Positions 8,577-16,410 of a stretch of 32,111 nt of DNA are shown here, piece by piece. The notes beneath the pieces are model-generated. The model ran no database searches and was not told the DNA's origin. It worked only from the letters and a program-made list of their open reading frames with translations. Location of the stretch: positions 1 to 32,111 of the forward strand of contig RFZO01000005.1 in assembly GCA_009920715.1 (NCBI GenBank), in the 5' to 3' direction. Source of the stretch: Actinomycetota bacterium (GTDB lineage Bacteria > Actinomycetota > Acidimicrobiia > Acidimicrobiales > Ilumatobacteraceae). The position numbers were made by a program, and so were the translations under genes. Within the stretch, counting starts at the first letter, position 1. The number at the start of each line of letters is the position of its first letter.

Positions 8577-9323
8577 TCAATCCTTCCGGGGTGACGACCG
8601 GAACCGGATGGGGGGTGTGATCTCCTTGGCTCTGCCCGCCCGGTACAGCATGGGGGGCCGGCCGGGTGTGGGCTGGTCGGAGGACATCACCCCGAGGGGC
8701 TGGACGAAGTTCTTGGTGAGCTCGACCTTGCGCCGGAAGTTGGCCGCGTCGACCTCGTCCTGGAGGAAGGCCTCATAGACCATCCTCAGGTCCGACATGG
8801 TGAACTTGGGCTGGCAGAAGCTGACGGCAATGGGGGTGTCCTCCAGCATGGAGAATGCCCGTGCCCTGGCATCAGCGATGATGCGGTGGTGGTCGAACTC
8901 CAGCACCCTTGAGGCCTGAAGCTGCCGGTAGGGCATGAACCGGGCCTCGACGGAGTGCTTGATGGGTGCGATCTCGCCGGGGTGGGGCAGCAGGGCCAGA
9001 TAGGCGATGGAGAAGGCCCTCCAGCGACTGTCCCGCCCGGGGTCGCCGTAGGCACCCACCTGGTGGAGGTCCTTGTGACGCAGGCTTATGCCAGTCTCCT
9101 CGTGCACTTTCCGCAGGGCGGTGTCCTCCAGGGGTTCCCCCTCCTTGACGGCGCCGCCGGGGAGCGCCCACCTGTTGGAGGAGGCATCAGGTCGGCGCAT
9201 CACCAGCACCTCGAGGCGGTCCTTCGGGGCGATCTCGCGGTCCGGGTTCACGGTCAGCACGACCGTGTCGACATAGACGTAGAAGTCCATCTGGATTTTT
9301 CTCTCGTGCTTCGGCATGCCCAC
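8577..9323 (-). CDS. nrtR: Nudix-domain transcriptional regulator, NrtR-type (Nudix + C-terminal winged HTH)
   Basis: Nudix fold WALPGGAVKEGEPLEDTALRKVHEETGI with altered REUXEE box, then wHTH-like FTMSDLRMVYEAFLQDEVDAANFRRKVELTKNFVQPLG...MLYRAG. Start may be 9323 or the internal Met at 9290. Confidence 0.85.
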   Translation of the reverse strand: MGMPKHERKIQMDFYVYVDTVVLTVNPDREIAPKDRLEVLVMRRPDASSNRWALPGGAVKEGEPLEDTALRKVHEETGISLRHKDLHQVGAYGDPGRDSRWRAFSIAYLALLPHPGEIAPIKHSVEARFMPYRQLQASRVLEFDHHRIIADARARAFSMLEDTPIAVSFCQPKFTMSDLRMVYEAFLQDEVDAANFRRKVELTKNFVQPLGVMSSDQPTPGRPPMLYRAGRAKEITPPIRFRSSPRKD

Positions 9324-9433
9324 AGTGTGCCACCCCCGGGTGTCATGTTTGGGTCAAAGGCTCCCTTTTCGACGTTCGGGTGGCCGGAGACGCGGGAATA
9401 ACACGGATACGGGCCTTGTTCACACACCCCTCC

Positions 9434-9456
9434 GTTATAGTGCGGAGTACCTAAAC
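9434..9456 (+). promoter_or_regulatory. Candidate operator/promoter dyad 2 (GTTATAGT-GCGGAGT-ACCTAAAC)
   Basis: Shares 16/23 positions with dyad 1 including GTTATAGTG; TATAGT -10-like box upstream of the DraG-DSP gene, in the divergent region with nrtR. Confidence 0.55.
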
Positions 9457-9494
9457 CCCCGGCCCCGGCCGGACCGATTGCCCACAGGAGCCCA

Positions 9495-10982
9495 ATGACC
9501 ACTGATTCCACCCGTTCCCCCCTCAGCCCGCACCGCGCCTCGTACACCCAGCAATTCCGGGCGGTCGGAGCACTCCTCGGGGCCGCAATCGGCGACGCCC
9601 TCGGTGCCCCCTTCGAGTTCAAGGCGGGAGGACTGTTCAGCGCCAGGTTCCCCGAACCCGTCATCGGCGGTGTGGGCGAGATGATCGGCGGTGGCGGATT
9701 CGGATGGGCCCCCGGTGAGTTCACCGACGACACCCAGATGGCCATGGCACTCGCGGAATCACTCATCAGGAACGACGGGCTGGACCTTGACGACTTGTGG
9801 GAGCGTTTCCGTGCGTGGGCCCAGTCGGCCAAGGACGTGGGCATCGTCACCAGCATCGTGTTGTCCCGCGATTCCCGCCACGGCGCGGCCGAGCACGGGC
9901 ACGAGGCCACCAACGGTCGCAGCGCCAGCAACGGGTGCGTGATGCGCGTGGCGCCCGTCGGCATCATCGGGGCGCGCCTGGGCTCGGACAGCACAATTGC
10001 GCTGGCTGCCGAACAGGCCCGCCTGACCCACTTCGACCCCGCCGCCGCCGTCGGGGCTGCGCTCGTGGCCGAGCTGATCCGGCACATCATCGTCACCGGC
10101 GAGTTCCGGGGGGTCGCCGAGGCCGTTCTCGACAGGTTCGCCGCGGAGGGTCATTTCGACGCTGCCGTCGTGGACGGGTACAGACCATTCGTGGCCGGGT
10201 CGTTCGACCCGCTCGCGCCGGGACTGCCCGGCAACGGTTCCGTGTGGACCACGGTCGGCCAGGCGCTGTGGGCCGTGCGCACCACGTCCACGTTCGAGCA
10301 GGCGATGCGCACCGTGATCGATCTTGGCGGCGACACTGACACGGTTGCAGCTGTCACCGGCAGCATCGCGGGCGCTCTCCACGGCGTGCAGCGCATTCCC
10401 GTGCGCTGGACCACCTACGTGCACGGGTATCTCCGCATGCCCGACGGCAGCCAGAAGGAGTACCGCATGCAGGACCTGATCGACGTCGCACGGATGCTCG
10501 TCGGCAAGGAGACATCGCGCATGTCGTACGTGGAGCCGCCCGTCGGGCCCCTGAAGGTGCACCCTGACGGCGTCCACGCGGCGAACCTCGACGGTGCGGC
10601 TCGCGCACCGCGCGACCACGCGGTGGTCACGCTGTGCATGCCCGAGGACAGGTTCCTCCAGCACGTCAACCGGCGCCAGATCTTCATCCGTGACAAGGAG
10701 AACCCCGCCAACGAGGACCTCCTGTTCGTCGTCCGCGACGCGGTGGAGGCGATCGATGCGTTCCTCGCCGAGGGCCGCGAGGTCGTCGTGCACTGCCACG
10801 GCGGCCGCAGCCGCACCGGGCTGGTGCTGAAGGCCTGGTACATGTCGCGTCACGGTGCGAGCCACGACGAGGCGCACGCATGGCTGCGCGGCAGGTGGGA
10901 GCACTACGAGACGTGGACCCAGTCCTTCTGGGATTTCCTGGAGGACGAGTGGACCGCGCACGTTGCGGGGAAGAGGGCCTGA
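9495..10982 (+). CDS. ADP-ribosylglycohydrolase (DraG family) fused to C-terminal dual-specificity/tyrosine phosphatase-like domain
   Basis: DraG motifs GAAIGDALGAPFEF, FTDDTQMAMAL and DLGGDTDTVAAVTGSIAGALHG; C-terminal PTP loop VVVHCHGGRSRTG (HCx5RT); RBS AGGAG at 9486-9490. Confidence 0.9.
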   Translation: MTTDSTRSPLSPHRASYTQQFRAVGALLGAAIGDALGAPFEFKAGGLFSARFPEPVIGGVGEMIGGGGFGWAPGEFTDDTQMAMALAESLIRNDGLDLDDLWERFRAWAQSAKDVGIVTSIVLSRDSRHGAAEHGHEATNGRSASNGCVMRVAPVGIIGARLGSDSTIALAAEQARLTHFDPAAAVGAALVAELIRHIIVTGEFRGVAEAVLDRFAAEGHFDAAVVDGYRPFVAGSFDPLAPGLPGNGSVWTTVGQALWAVRTTSTFEQAMRTVIDLGGDTDTVAAVTGSIAGALHGVQRIPVRWTTYVHGYLRMPDGSQKEYRMQDLIDVARMLVGKETSRMSYVEPPVGPLKVHPDGVHAANLDGAARAPRDHAVVTLCMPEDRFLQHVNRRQIFIRDKENPANEDLLFVVRDAVEAIDAFLAEGREVVVHCHGGRSRTGLVLKAWYMSRHGASHDEAHAWLRGRWEHYETWTQSFWDFLEDEWTAHVAGKRA

Positions 10983-10986
10983 CACC

Positions 10987-12420
10987 GTGATCGACATCAT
11001 GGAGGCCGAGGAGGCGGTGCTGTCCTACCTCGACAAGATCGCCTGCATCGACACCGACATCGACGAGTTCGGCGAGGAGTCCGAGCCGTCCTTCCCGTTG
11101 CGCTTCATCACGCACGAGAACGCAGTCACCTGCACGGCCACTCTCTACACGCGCTTCAACGGTGCGGTGGTGCTGCGGATCGATGCCGACGTGGCGGAGA
11201 CCGACGACAGCGCGTCGATCCGCCAGTGGGCCCTCGACGCTCCCGGTCAGTTGCCCTACGTGCAGATCCGCTACGAGCGCGATTCCGGGGCGGGCAGGGC
11301 CAGGCTCACGGCGACCCACTCACTGTCCGTCGACCATCTCTCGCGGTTCGTGCTGGAGCAGGTGGTGTCCTCGTTCGACTTCATCGTGCCCCAGTGGGTC
11401 ACGAAGGCCGGGCAGGTGGAGGCAGTGGCGGAGATGAACGCCCAGCGCCAGCGCCAGCGCATCGAGGACGCCGCCCGGGCCGGCGCGGAGGAGGACCACA
11501 GCGACGACTCCGAGGACCCGTTCGGCCTCGACGAGGACGCACCCACCACCGCGACAACCGTGCACGAGGCGAAGGGAATCGACGCTGTCCTGTCCGAACT
11601 GGCGGCGCTCATCGGTCTCGAACCCGTGAAGAGGCTGGTGCGCGATCTCGCCCACGTGCAGCAGGTCGCCTCCCTGCGCGAGCGGGCCGGGCTGAGGCCG
11701 TTGCGTCCGTCGCCGCACCTGGTGTTCACGGGCAACCCCGGCACGGGGAAGACCACCGTGGCGCGTCTCATCGGGCGTCTCTACAAGGAGATGGGACTTC
11801 TCCGCCGGGGGCACGTGGTGGAGACCGGCCGGCAGGGATTGATCGGCGGCTACGTGGGGCAGACGGCCATCAAGACCGCCGAGGTGCTGAAGTCGGCGGA
11901 GGGCGGTGTGCTGTTCATCGACGAGGCGTACTCCCTCGCGGTCGGACACCATCTCGACTACGGCAAGGAGGCCATCGAGACGATCCTCGCCCACATGGAG
12001 AACCACCGCGGCGAGATCGCGGTGGTGGTGGCGGGATACCCGGACAAGATGAAGGACTTCCTCGCCATGAACCCGGGCCTCGCCAGCCGCTTCGACCACA
12101 CGCTCCAGTTTCCCGACTTCTCGAACGAGGAGCTCGTGGAGGTGTTCGAGCTGTTCGCGTCCGCGCACGATTACGTCGTCACCCCCGCCGCCCGACAGCA
12201 CCTCGCCGCACTCGTGCGCAGGTGGCCCCGGTCGGCCACGTTCGCGAACGCACGCGAGGTGCGCAAGCTCTTCAACGACGTGGTGATGCTGCACTCGGCT
12301 GCAGTGGTGGAGGGCGGCATGAGCCTCGGCACGGGGCTCGTCGAGATTCATCCCTGTCACTTCCCCGAGGAGAACGGGTTGGTGGGGGCGGGTTCGTCCC
12401 GCCGTTTCGGCTACGTCTGA
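10987..12420 (+). CDS. AAA+ ATPase, CbbX/SpoVK/EccA-like, with an additional N-terminal domain (possibly YbjN/secretion-chaperone-like)
   Basis: Walker A GNPGTGKTTVARL, pore-loop-like GLIGGYVGQT, Walker B GGVLFIDEAYSL, Arg finger region GLASRFDHTLQFPDFS; GTG start 4 bp after the preceding stop (or ATG 10999). Confidence 0.9.
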   Translation: MIDIMEAEEAVLSYLDKIACIDTDIDEFGEESEPSFPLRFITHENAVTCTATLYTRFNGAVVLRIDADVAETDDSASIRQWALDAPGQLPYVQIRYERDSGAGRARLTATHSLSVDHLSRFVLEQVVSSFDFIVPQWVTKAGQVEAVAEMNAQRQRQRIEDAARAGAEEDHSDDSEDPFGLDEDAPTTATTVHEAKGIDAVLSELAALIGLEPVKRLVRDLAHVQQVASLRERAGLRPLRPSPHLVFTGNPGTGKTTVARLIGRLYKEMGLLRRGHVVETGRQGLIGGYVGQTAIKTAEVLKSAEGGVLFIDEAYSLAVGHHLDYGKEAIETILAHMENHRGEIAVVVAGYPDKMKDFLAMNPGLASRFDHTLQFPDFSNEELVEVFELFASAHDYVVTPAARQHLAALVRRWPRSATFANAREVRKLFNDVVMLHSAAVVEGGMSLGTGLVEIHPCHFPEENGLVGAGSSRRFGYV

Positions 12421-12491
12421 CCCGGCGGGCACGGCCCCGTCCGCAGACCGCATGGCGCGGCGCAGCACGGGCCCGAAACTAGGGTCGCATC

Positions 12492-14249
12492 GTGCGAACC
12501 GGTGCGATCAGGCGGCTTGACGAACGTCTGCATCCCCGCGGGGATGCTGTCGCCGGCACCGCATCAGGAGCACTACAGCGAAGAGTTGTCCTCGCGGCGG
12601 CCGCCGTGGCCGGGTTGGTGTCCCTCATGGTGGCACTGCGTCAGCACGGACCCACGGTGCACCCTGACGAGTGGGGTTTCCTGCTGAACGGTCGGGTGAT
12701 CATGGGGCATTCCGAGGCCCAGATCCCCACCGGCAGCTTCTACCCGGCCGGGTTCGGCTTGGTCACGGGTCCGCTCGCCGAGATCACCGGCTCGCTGGCC
12801 GGCGCCTACAGGGGGACACTGATCGTGAACTTCCTGCTGTGCGTGCTGGTGGGGGTGACCGCTCACCGTGTGGCGCGCCGGGTGTTCGGGGCGGGGGAGA
12901 CCACGGCCACGGTTGCAGGGGCACTCGCGTTCGTCGTGCCCGGCACCATCGTGACGAGCCTGTTCGCATGGCCCGAGACGGCCGCCCGTCTCGCGTTCCT
13001 GCTGTTCGTGCTCGGCTTCCATTCAGTCGCGCGCGACAGGCGGCCCGCCAGGATGATCGTCCTCGGTTTCGCGGTGGGGCTCATGCCGGCACTGCACGGC
13101 AGGTTCACGCTGGTGCTGCCGGTTGTCTGCCTGGTGTTTTTGGCGTGGGGGCTGAGACGGGATGTGTCCCGCGTCGCGGCGGTCACCGCGTGCGCGGCGA
13201 CAACCGCGGGATACGTGCTCAGTTACCTGCTGAACAGGTTCGTGAAAGGGGCGCTGTACGGGGCCTCCTACGACCAGGAGAACAGGTTGCTGCGCAGGCT
13301 GGTCGACCCGTCGCTGTGGCCCGCCCTCCTGCGCACGATGACCGGCCAGAGCTGGTACCTGGTGGCAACCTCGGGCGGTCTCGTGGCCGTGTCCGCGGCG
13401 TGGATGGTGTCGCGGGTGCGCGCCGAAGGCGGCCTGCGCACGGTCCGCACCGATGCGGCACGGTTGACGTGCCTCGTGGTGGTGGCGAACACGCTGCTCC
13501 TCGTGTTCACCGGCGGACTGCAGCTGCTCTTCGGCAACCGCGGTGACCACCTCATCTACGGGCGGTACGTGGAGATACTCGTGCCCGTGCTCATCGTCGC
13601 CGGGTGCGCGGCTCTCGAGCATTCGAGGCTGCTCTCGTTGAGGGCGTGGCTGGCGGGCTCAGTTGCCATCGTGGGTGTGGCCCTTCTGTACGTGCTCATC
13701 GACATGGGTGACGGTGTGAAAGGGGGATGGTCCCGCAACGACATCGTCTTCCCGAACATCGTCGGCACCGACGCGATGCGCTACCTCGTCACCCCCGGGC
13801 TGGTCACCTTCGGCATCGCGTTCGCGCTCGCGGGCGCGGTGCTGTGGTGGGTGTTCCGGAGGGGCGGCATGTGGGCACCCGTGCTGATGGTCGTGCTCCT
13901 CGCCGCGGGGTCGTCGTGGTCCGCGCAGCGCAGCATCTTCAGCCGAACCGACGACCTGCGCGCGACCAAGGCCACGGTGGAGTTTGTGCGGCAGTCAGGA
14001 GGCACGCTGATCGGGTTCGACGAGGGGGTCCGTAACGACCGCTCGTACTACTACCTGCGCTACAAACTGCACCCGGTGGCCCTCGTCAGGTTCGACATCT
14101 CGGGACCCGACGCCGTCATCCCGGCTGAGTACTCGTGCGTGTACGGCTTCCCGAACAAGCCCCCGTCGGACGGGGAGTGGCGCATCGTCGCCGATGAGAT
14201 ACCCCTCAAACGGGTACTGTGGCAACGGACCGGCACCGACCGTTGTTGA
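12492..14249 (+). CDS. Polytopic membrane protein, GT-C glycosyltransferase-like
   Basis: GTG start; many hydrophobic segments; N-terminal LRQHGPTVHPDEWGF loop with acidic residues reminiscent of GT-C proteins. Confidence 0.7.
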   Translation: MRTGAIRRLDERLHPRGDAVAGTASGALQRRVVLAAAAVAGLVSLMVALRQHGPTVHPDEWGFLLNGRVIMGHSEAQIPTGSFYPAGFGLVTGPLAEITGSLAGAYRGTLIVNFLLCVLVGVTAHRVARRVFGAGETTATVAGALAFVVPGTIVTSLFAWPETAARLAFLLFVLGFHSVARDRRPARMIVLGFAVGLMPALHGRFTLVLPVVCLVFLAWGLRRDVSRVAAVTACAATTAGYVLSYLLNRFVKGALYGASYDQENRLLRRLVDPSLWPALLRTMTGQSWYLVATSGGLVAVSAAWMVSRVRAEGGLRTVRTDAARLTCLVVVANTLLLVFTGGLQLLFGNRGDHLIYGRYVEILVPVLIVAGCAALEHSRLLSLRAWLAGSVAIVGVALLYVLIDMGDGVKGGWSRNDIVFPNIVGTDAMRYLVTPGLVTFGIAFALAGAVLWWVFRRGGMWAPVLMVVLLAAGSSWSAQRSIFSRTDDLRATKATVEFVRQSGGTLIGFDEGVRNDRSYYYLRYKLHPVALVRFDISGPDAVIPAEYSCVYGFPNKPPSDGEWRIVADEIPLKRVLWQRTGTDRC

Positions 14250-14268
14250 CGAAGAAGGCGAACGAGCA

Positions 14269-15174
14269 ATGACCACCTACGCCCCCGACGAATGCGACGT
14301 CAGCGTCGTGCTGCCCATCTACAACGAGAAGGGTCACCTGCGCGCAGAGATCGACCGCATCAGGGCGGCGCTCGAGAAGTCCAGGTATTCGTTCGAGTTG
14401 ATCGTGGTGGACGACGGCTCGAACGACGGCTCGGAGGCCGAGCTCTCCCGCATCGAGGGCATCACGCTCATCACCCACCGCCGCAACCAGGGCTCGGGTG
14501 CGGCACGCCGCACGGGCACCACCGCGGCGCGCGGCCGCGTGGTCGTGTGGACCGACGTCGACATGACCTACCCGAACGACCTCATCCCCGAACTGGTCGA
14601 CTCCATGGAGGGCCTCGACCACGTGGTCGGGTGGCGCCAGACGGAGGAGGGCACGCACAAGCTGCTCCGCACGCCCGCCAAGTGGGTCATCCGGAAGCTC
14701 GCCAGCTTCCTGTCCGAGACCGACATCAAGGACCTCAACTCCGGCCTGCGGGCGTTCCGCCGCGACGTGGCCATGCAGTACGTGCACGAACTCCCGAAGG
14801 GCTTCTCGTGCGTGACCACGCTGACAATGTCCTTCCTGGGCAACGGGTACAGCATCGGCTTCTTCCCGATCGAGTACTTCCCCCGCGCCGGCCGCAGCAA
14901 GTTCCACTGGCTTCGCGACACCCGCCGCTACATCCTGCAGGTCATACGGATGACCCTCTCGTACAACCCGCTGAAGGTGTTCCTGCCCGTGGGCCTGGTG
15001 CTGCTCGCCATCGGTTTCGTGAAGCTCGGTTTCGACTGGGCCGAGCGGGACTTCAGGCTGGCGGCCAACACGCTGCTCATCTTCTTTGCCGCGCTCCAGG
15101 TCATCACCGTGGGGTTGCTCGCCGACCTCGTCGTGCGGGCGACGAAGTCCCCGAACTCTGTCCCGCCGGCCTGA
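14269..15174 (+). CDS. Family 2 glycosyltransferase (polyprenyl-phosphate glycosyltransferase-like)
   Basis: DVSVVLPIYNEKGHLRAEIDRIR...IVVDDGSNDGSEAEL...VWTDVDMTYP; C-terminal TM helices. ATG at 14269. Confidence 0.93.
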   Translation: MTTYAPDECDVSVVLPIYNEKGHLRAEIDRIRAALEKSRYSFELIVVDDGSNDGSEAELSRIEGITLITHRRNQGSGAARRTGTTAARGRVVVWTDVDMTYPNDLIPELVDSMEGLDHVVGWRQTEEGTHKLLRTPAKWVIRKLASFLSETDIKDLNSGLRAFRRDVAMQYVHELPKGFSCVTTLTMSFLGNGYSIGFFPIEYFPRAGRSKFHWLRDTRRYILQVIRMTLSYNPLKVFLPVGLVLLAIGFVKLGFDWAERDFRLAANTLLIFFAALQVITVGLLADLVVRATKSPNSVPPA

Positions 15175-15177
15175 TCC

Positions 15178-16410
15178 ATGCGCATCGCGATCGTCGGCGC
15201 CGCGCTGTCGGCGAACAAGGGTGCCGCGGCGATGCTCGAGTCGGTGATGGCGCGCCAGCCCGACGTGTCCGGGCCGTGCACGTTCGACATTCTCACCACG
15301 TACCCCGGCGCCGACGCGCCGCTGGTTCCGGCAGGTGCACACGCCCGCATCGTGGGGCTTCAGCCCCTTCGGCTGGCGCTGGTGGAGATCCCCGTGGCGT
15401 TGCTCGCCCGGCTCGCGCGGCTGCTCCGCCTGCCGCTCGGGTGGGTGCGTACCCGGGCGTGCCGGGCAATCCTCGATGCGGACGTGGTCGTCGACGTCGC
15501 GGGCATCAGCTTCGCCGACGGGCGCGGCATCCCCATCACCGTCTACAACGCGCTGATGACGGGACTGCCCTTGCTGCTCGGGACACCCACGGTGAAGGCG
15601 GCGCAGGCTCTCGGTCCCTTCGCGAACCCCGTGAACAGGGTGCTCGCGCGACTGGTGCTGCCCCGGCTCGCCGCGGTCTGTGCGCGCGGTGCCCGCACCA
15701 GGGAGCATCTCGATTCTCTCGGCCTCCGCAACGTCACGGACGTGGCGGACCTTGCGTTCTCGCTGGACGAGGCCGCGGCCCTGCCCCCGGAAGCCTCGGC
15801 CGGGGTTGCGGGGGCAGTCGCGGGCACCGGCGGCCAGTACGTCGTGGTGATGCCGAGTTCGGTGGTGAGGAAGCTGTTCGAGGCCACGGGCGGCGACTAT
15901 GTCGGGGCCGTCGTGGATGTCGTCCGCGGAATCAGGGAACGCACGGGCCTCGCCGTCGTGATCGCGCCCCACAGCTACCGCGACGGCCAACCGGAGGGAC
16001 GCATGAACGACGGCCCGGTGTGCAGGGAGGTCGCCGGGCGTCTCTCCGGTGACGCCGGCACCGCGGGCATCGACATGGCCCTCACGGCGGGTGAGCTGCG
16101 CAGGCTGGTCTCCGGATCGCGCGTGCTCGTGACCAGCCGTTTCCACGCGATGATCTCGGGTCTGGCCACGTGCACACCGACCGTCGTGGTGGGGTGGAGC
16201 CACAAGTACCGCGAGGTGCTCGACGATTTCGGCCTCGCCGACATGGGAATGGATTCCTCGGCCCTCTCGGACCCCGCGAAAGTGGTGGATGCGGTGGTCG
16301 ACTGCGCCGGTCGTCGCGACGCGATCTCCGCGCGGATCGCGGCCGGCCTGCCCGCCGTGAGGGAGAAGTCGCTGCGGAACTTCGACGTCATCGCGGGGGC
16401 AGTCAGGTGA
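15178..16410 (+). CDS. Polysaccharide pyruvyl transferase family protein
   Basis: MRIAIVGAALSANKGAAAMLESV...VLVTSRFHAMISGLATCTPTVVVGWSHKYREVLDDFGL. Confidence 0.88.
   Translation: MRIAIVGAALSANKGAAAMLESVMARQPDVSGPCTFDILTTYPGADAPLVPAGAHARIVGLQPLRLALVEIPVALLARLARLLRLPLGWVRTRACRAILDADVVVDVAGISFADGRGIPITVYNALMTGLPLLLGTPTVKAAQALGPFANPVNRVLARLVLPRLAAVCARGARTREHLDSLGLRNVTDVADLAFSLDEAAALPPEASAGVAGAVAGTGGQYVVVMPSSVVRKLFEATGGDYVGAVVDVVRGIRERTGLAVVIAPHSYRDGQPEGRMNDGPVCREVAGRLSGDAGTAGIDMALTAGELRRLVSGSRVLVTSRFHAMISGLATCTPTVVVGWSHKYREVLDDFGLADMGMDSSALSDPAKVVDAVVDCAGRRDAISARIAAGLPAVREKSLRNFDVIAGAVR

Noticed and set aside
14206-16203. Long minus-strand ORF (665 aa) opposite the GT2/pyruvyl transferase genes
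   Set aside because: Antisense to two convincing genes; low-complexity His/Arg/Glu/Gly-rich translation typical of the GC-rich antisense frame. Same reasoning for 5083..6666(-), 6503..7900(-), 18777..20702(-) and 24733..26904(+).
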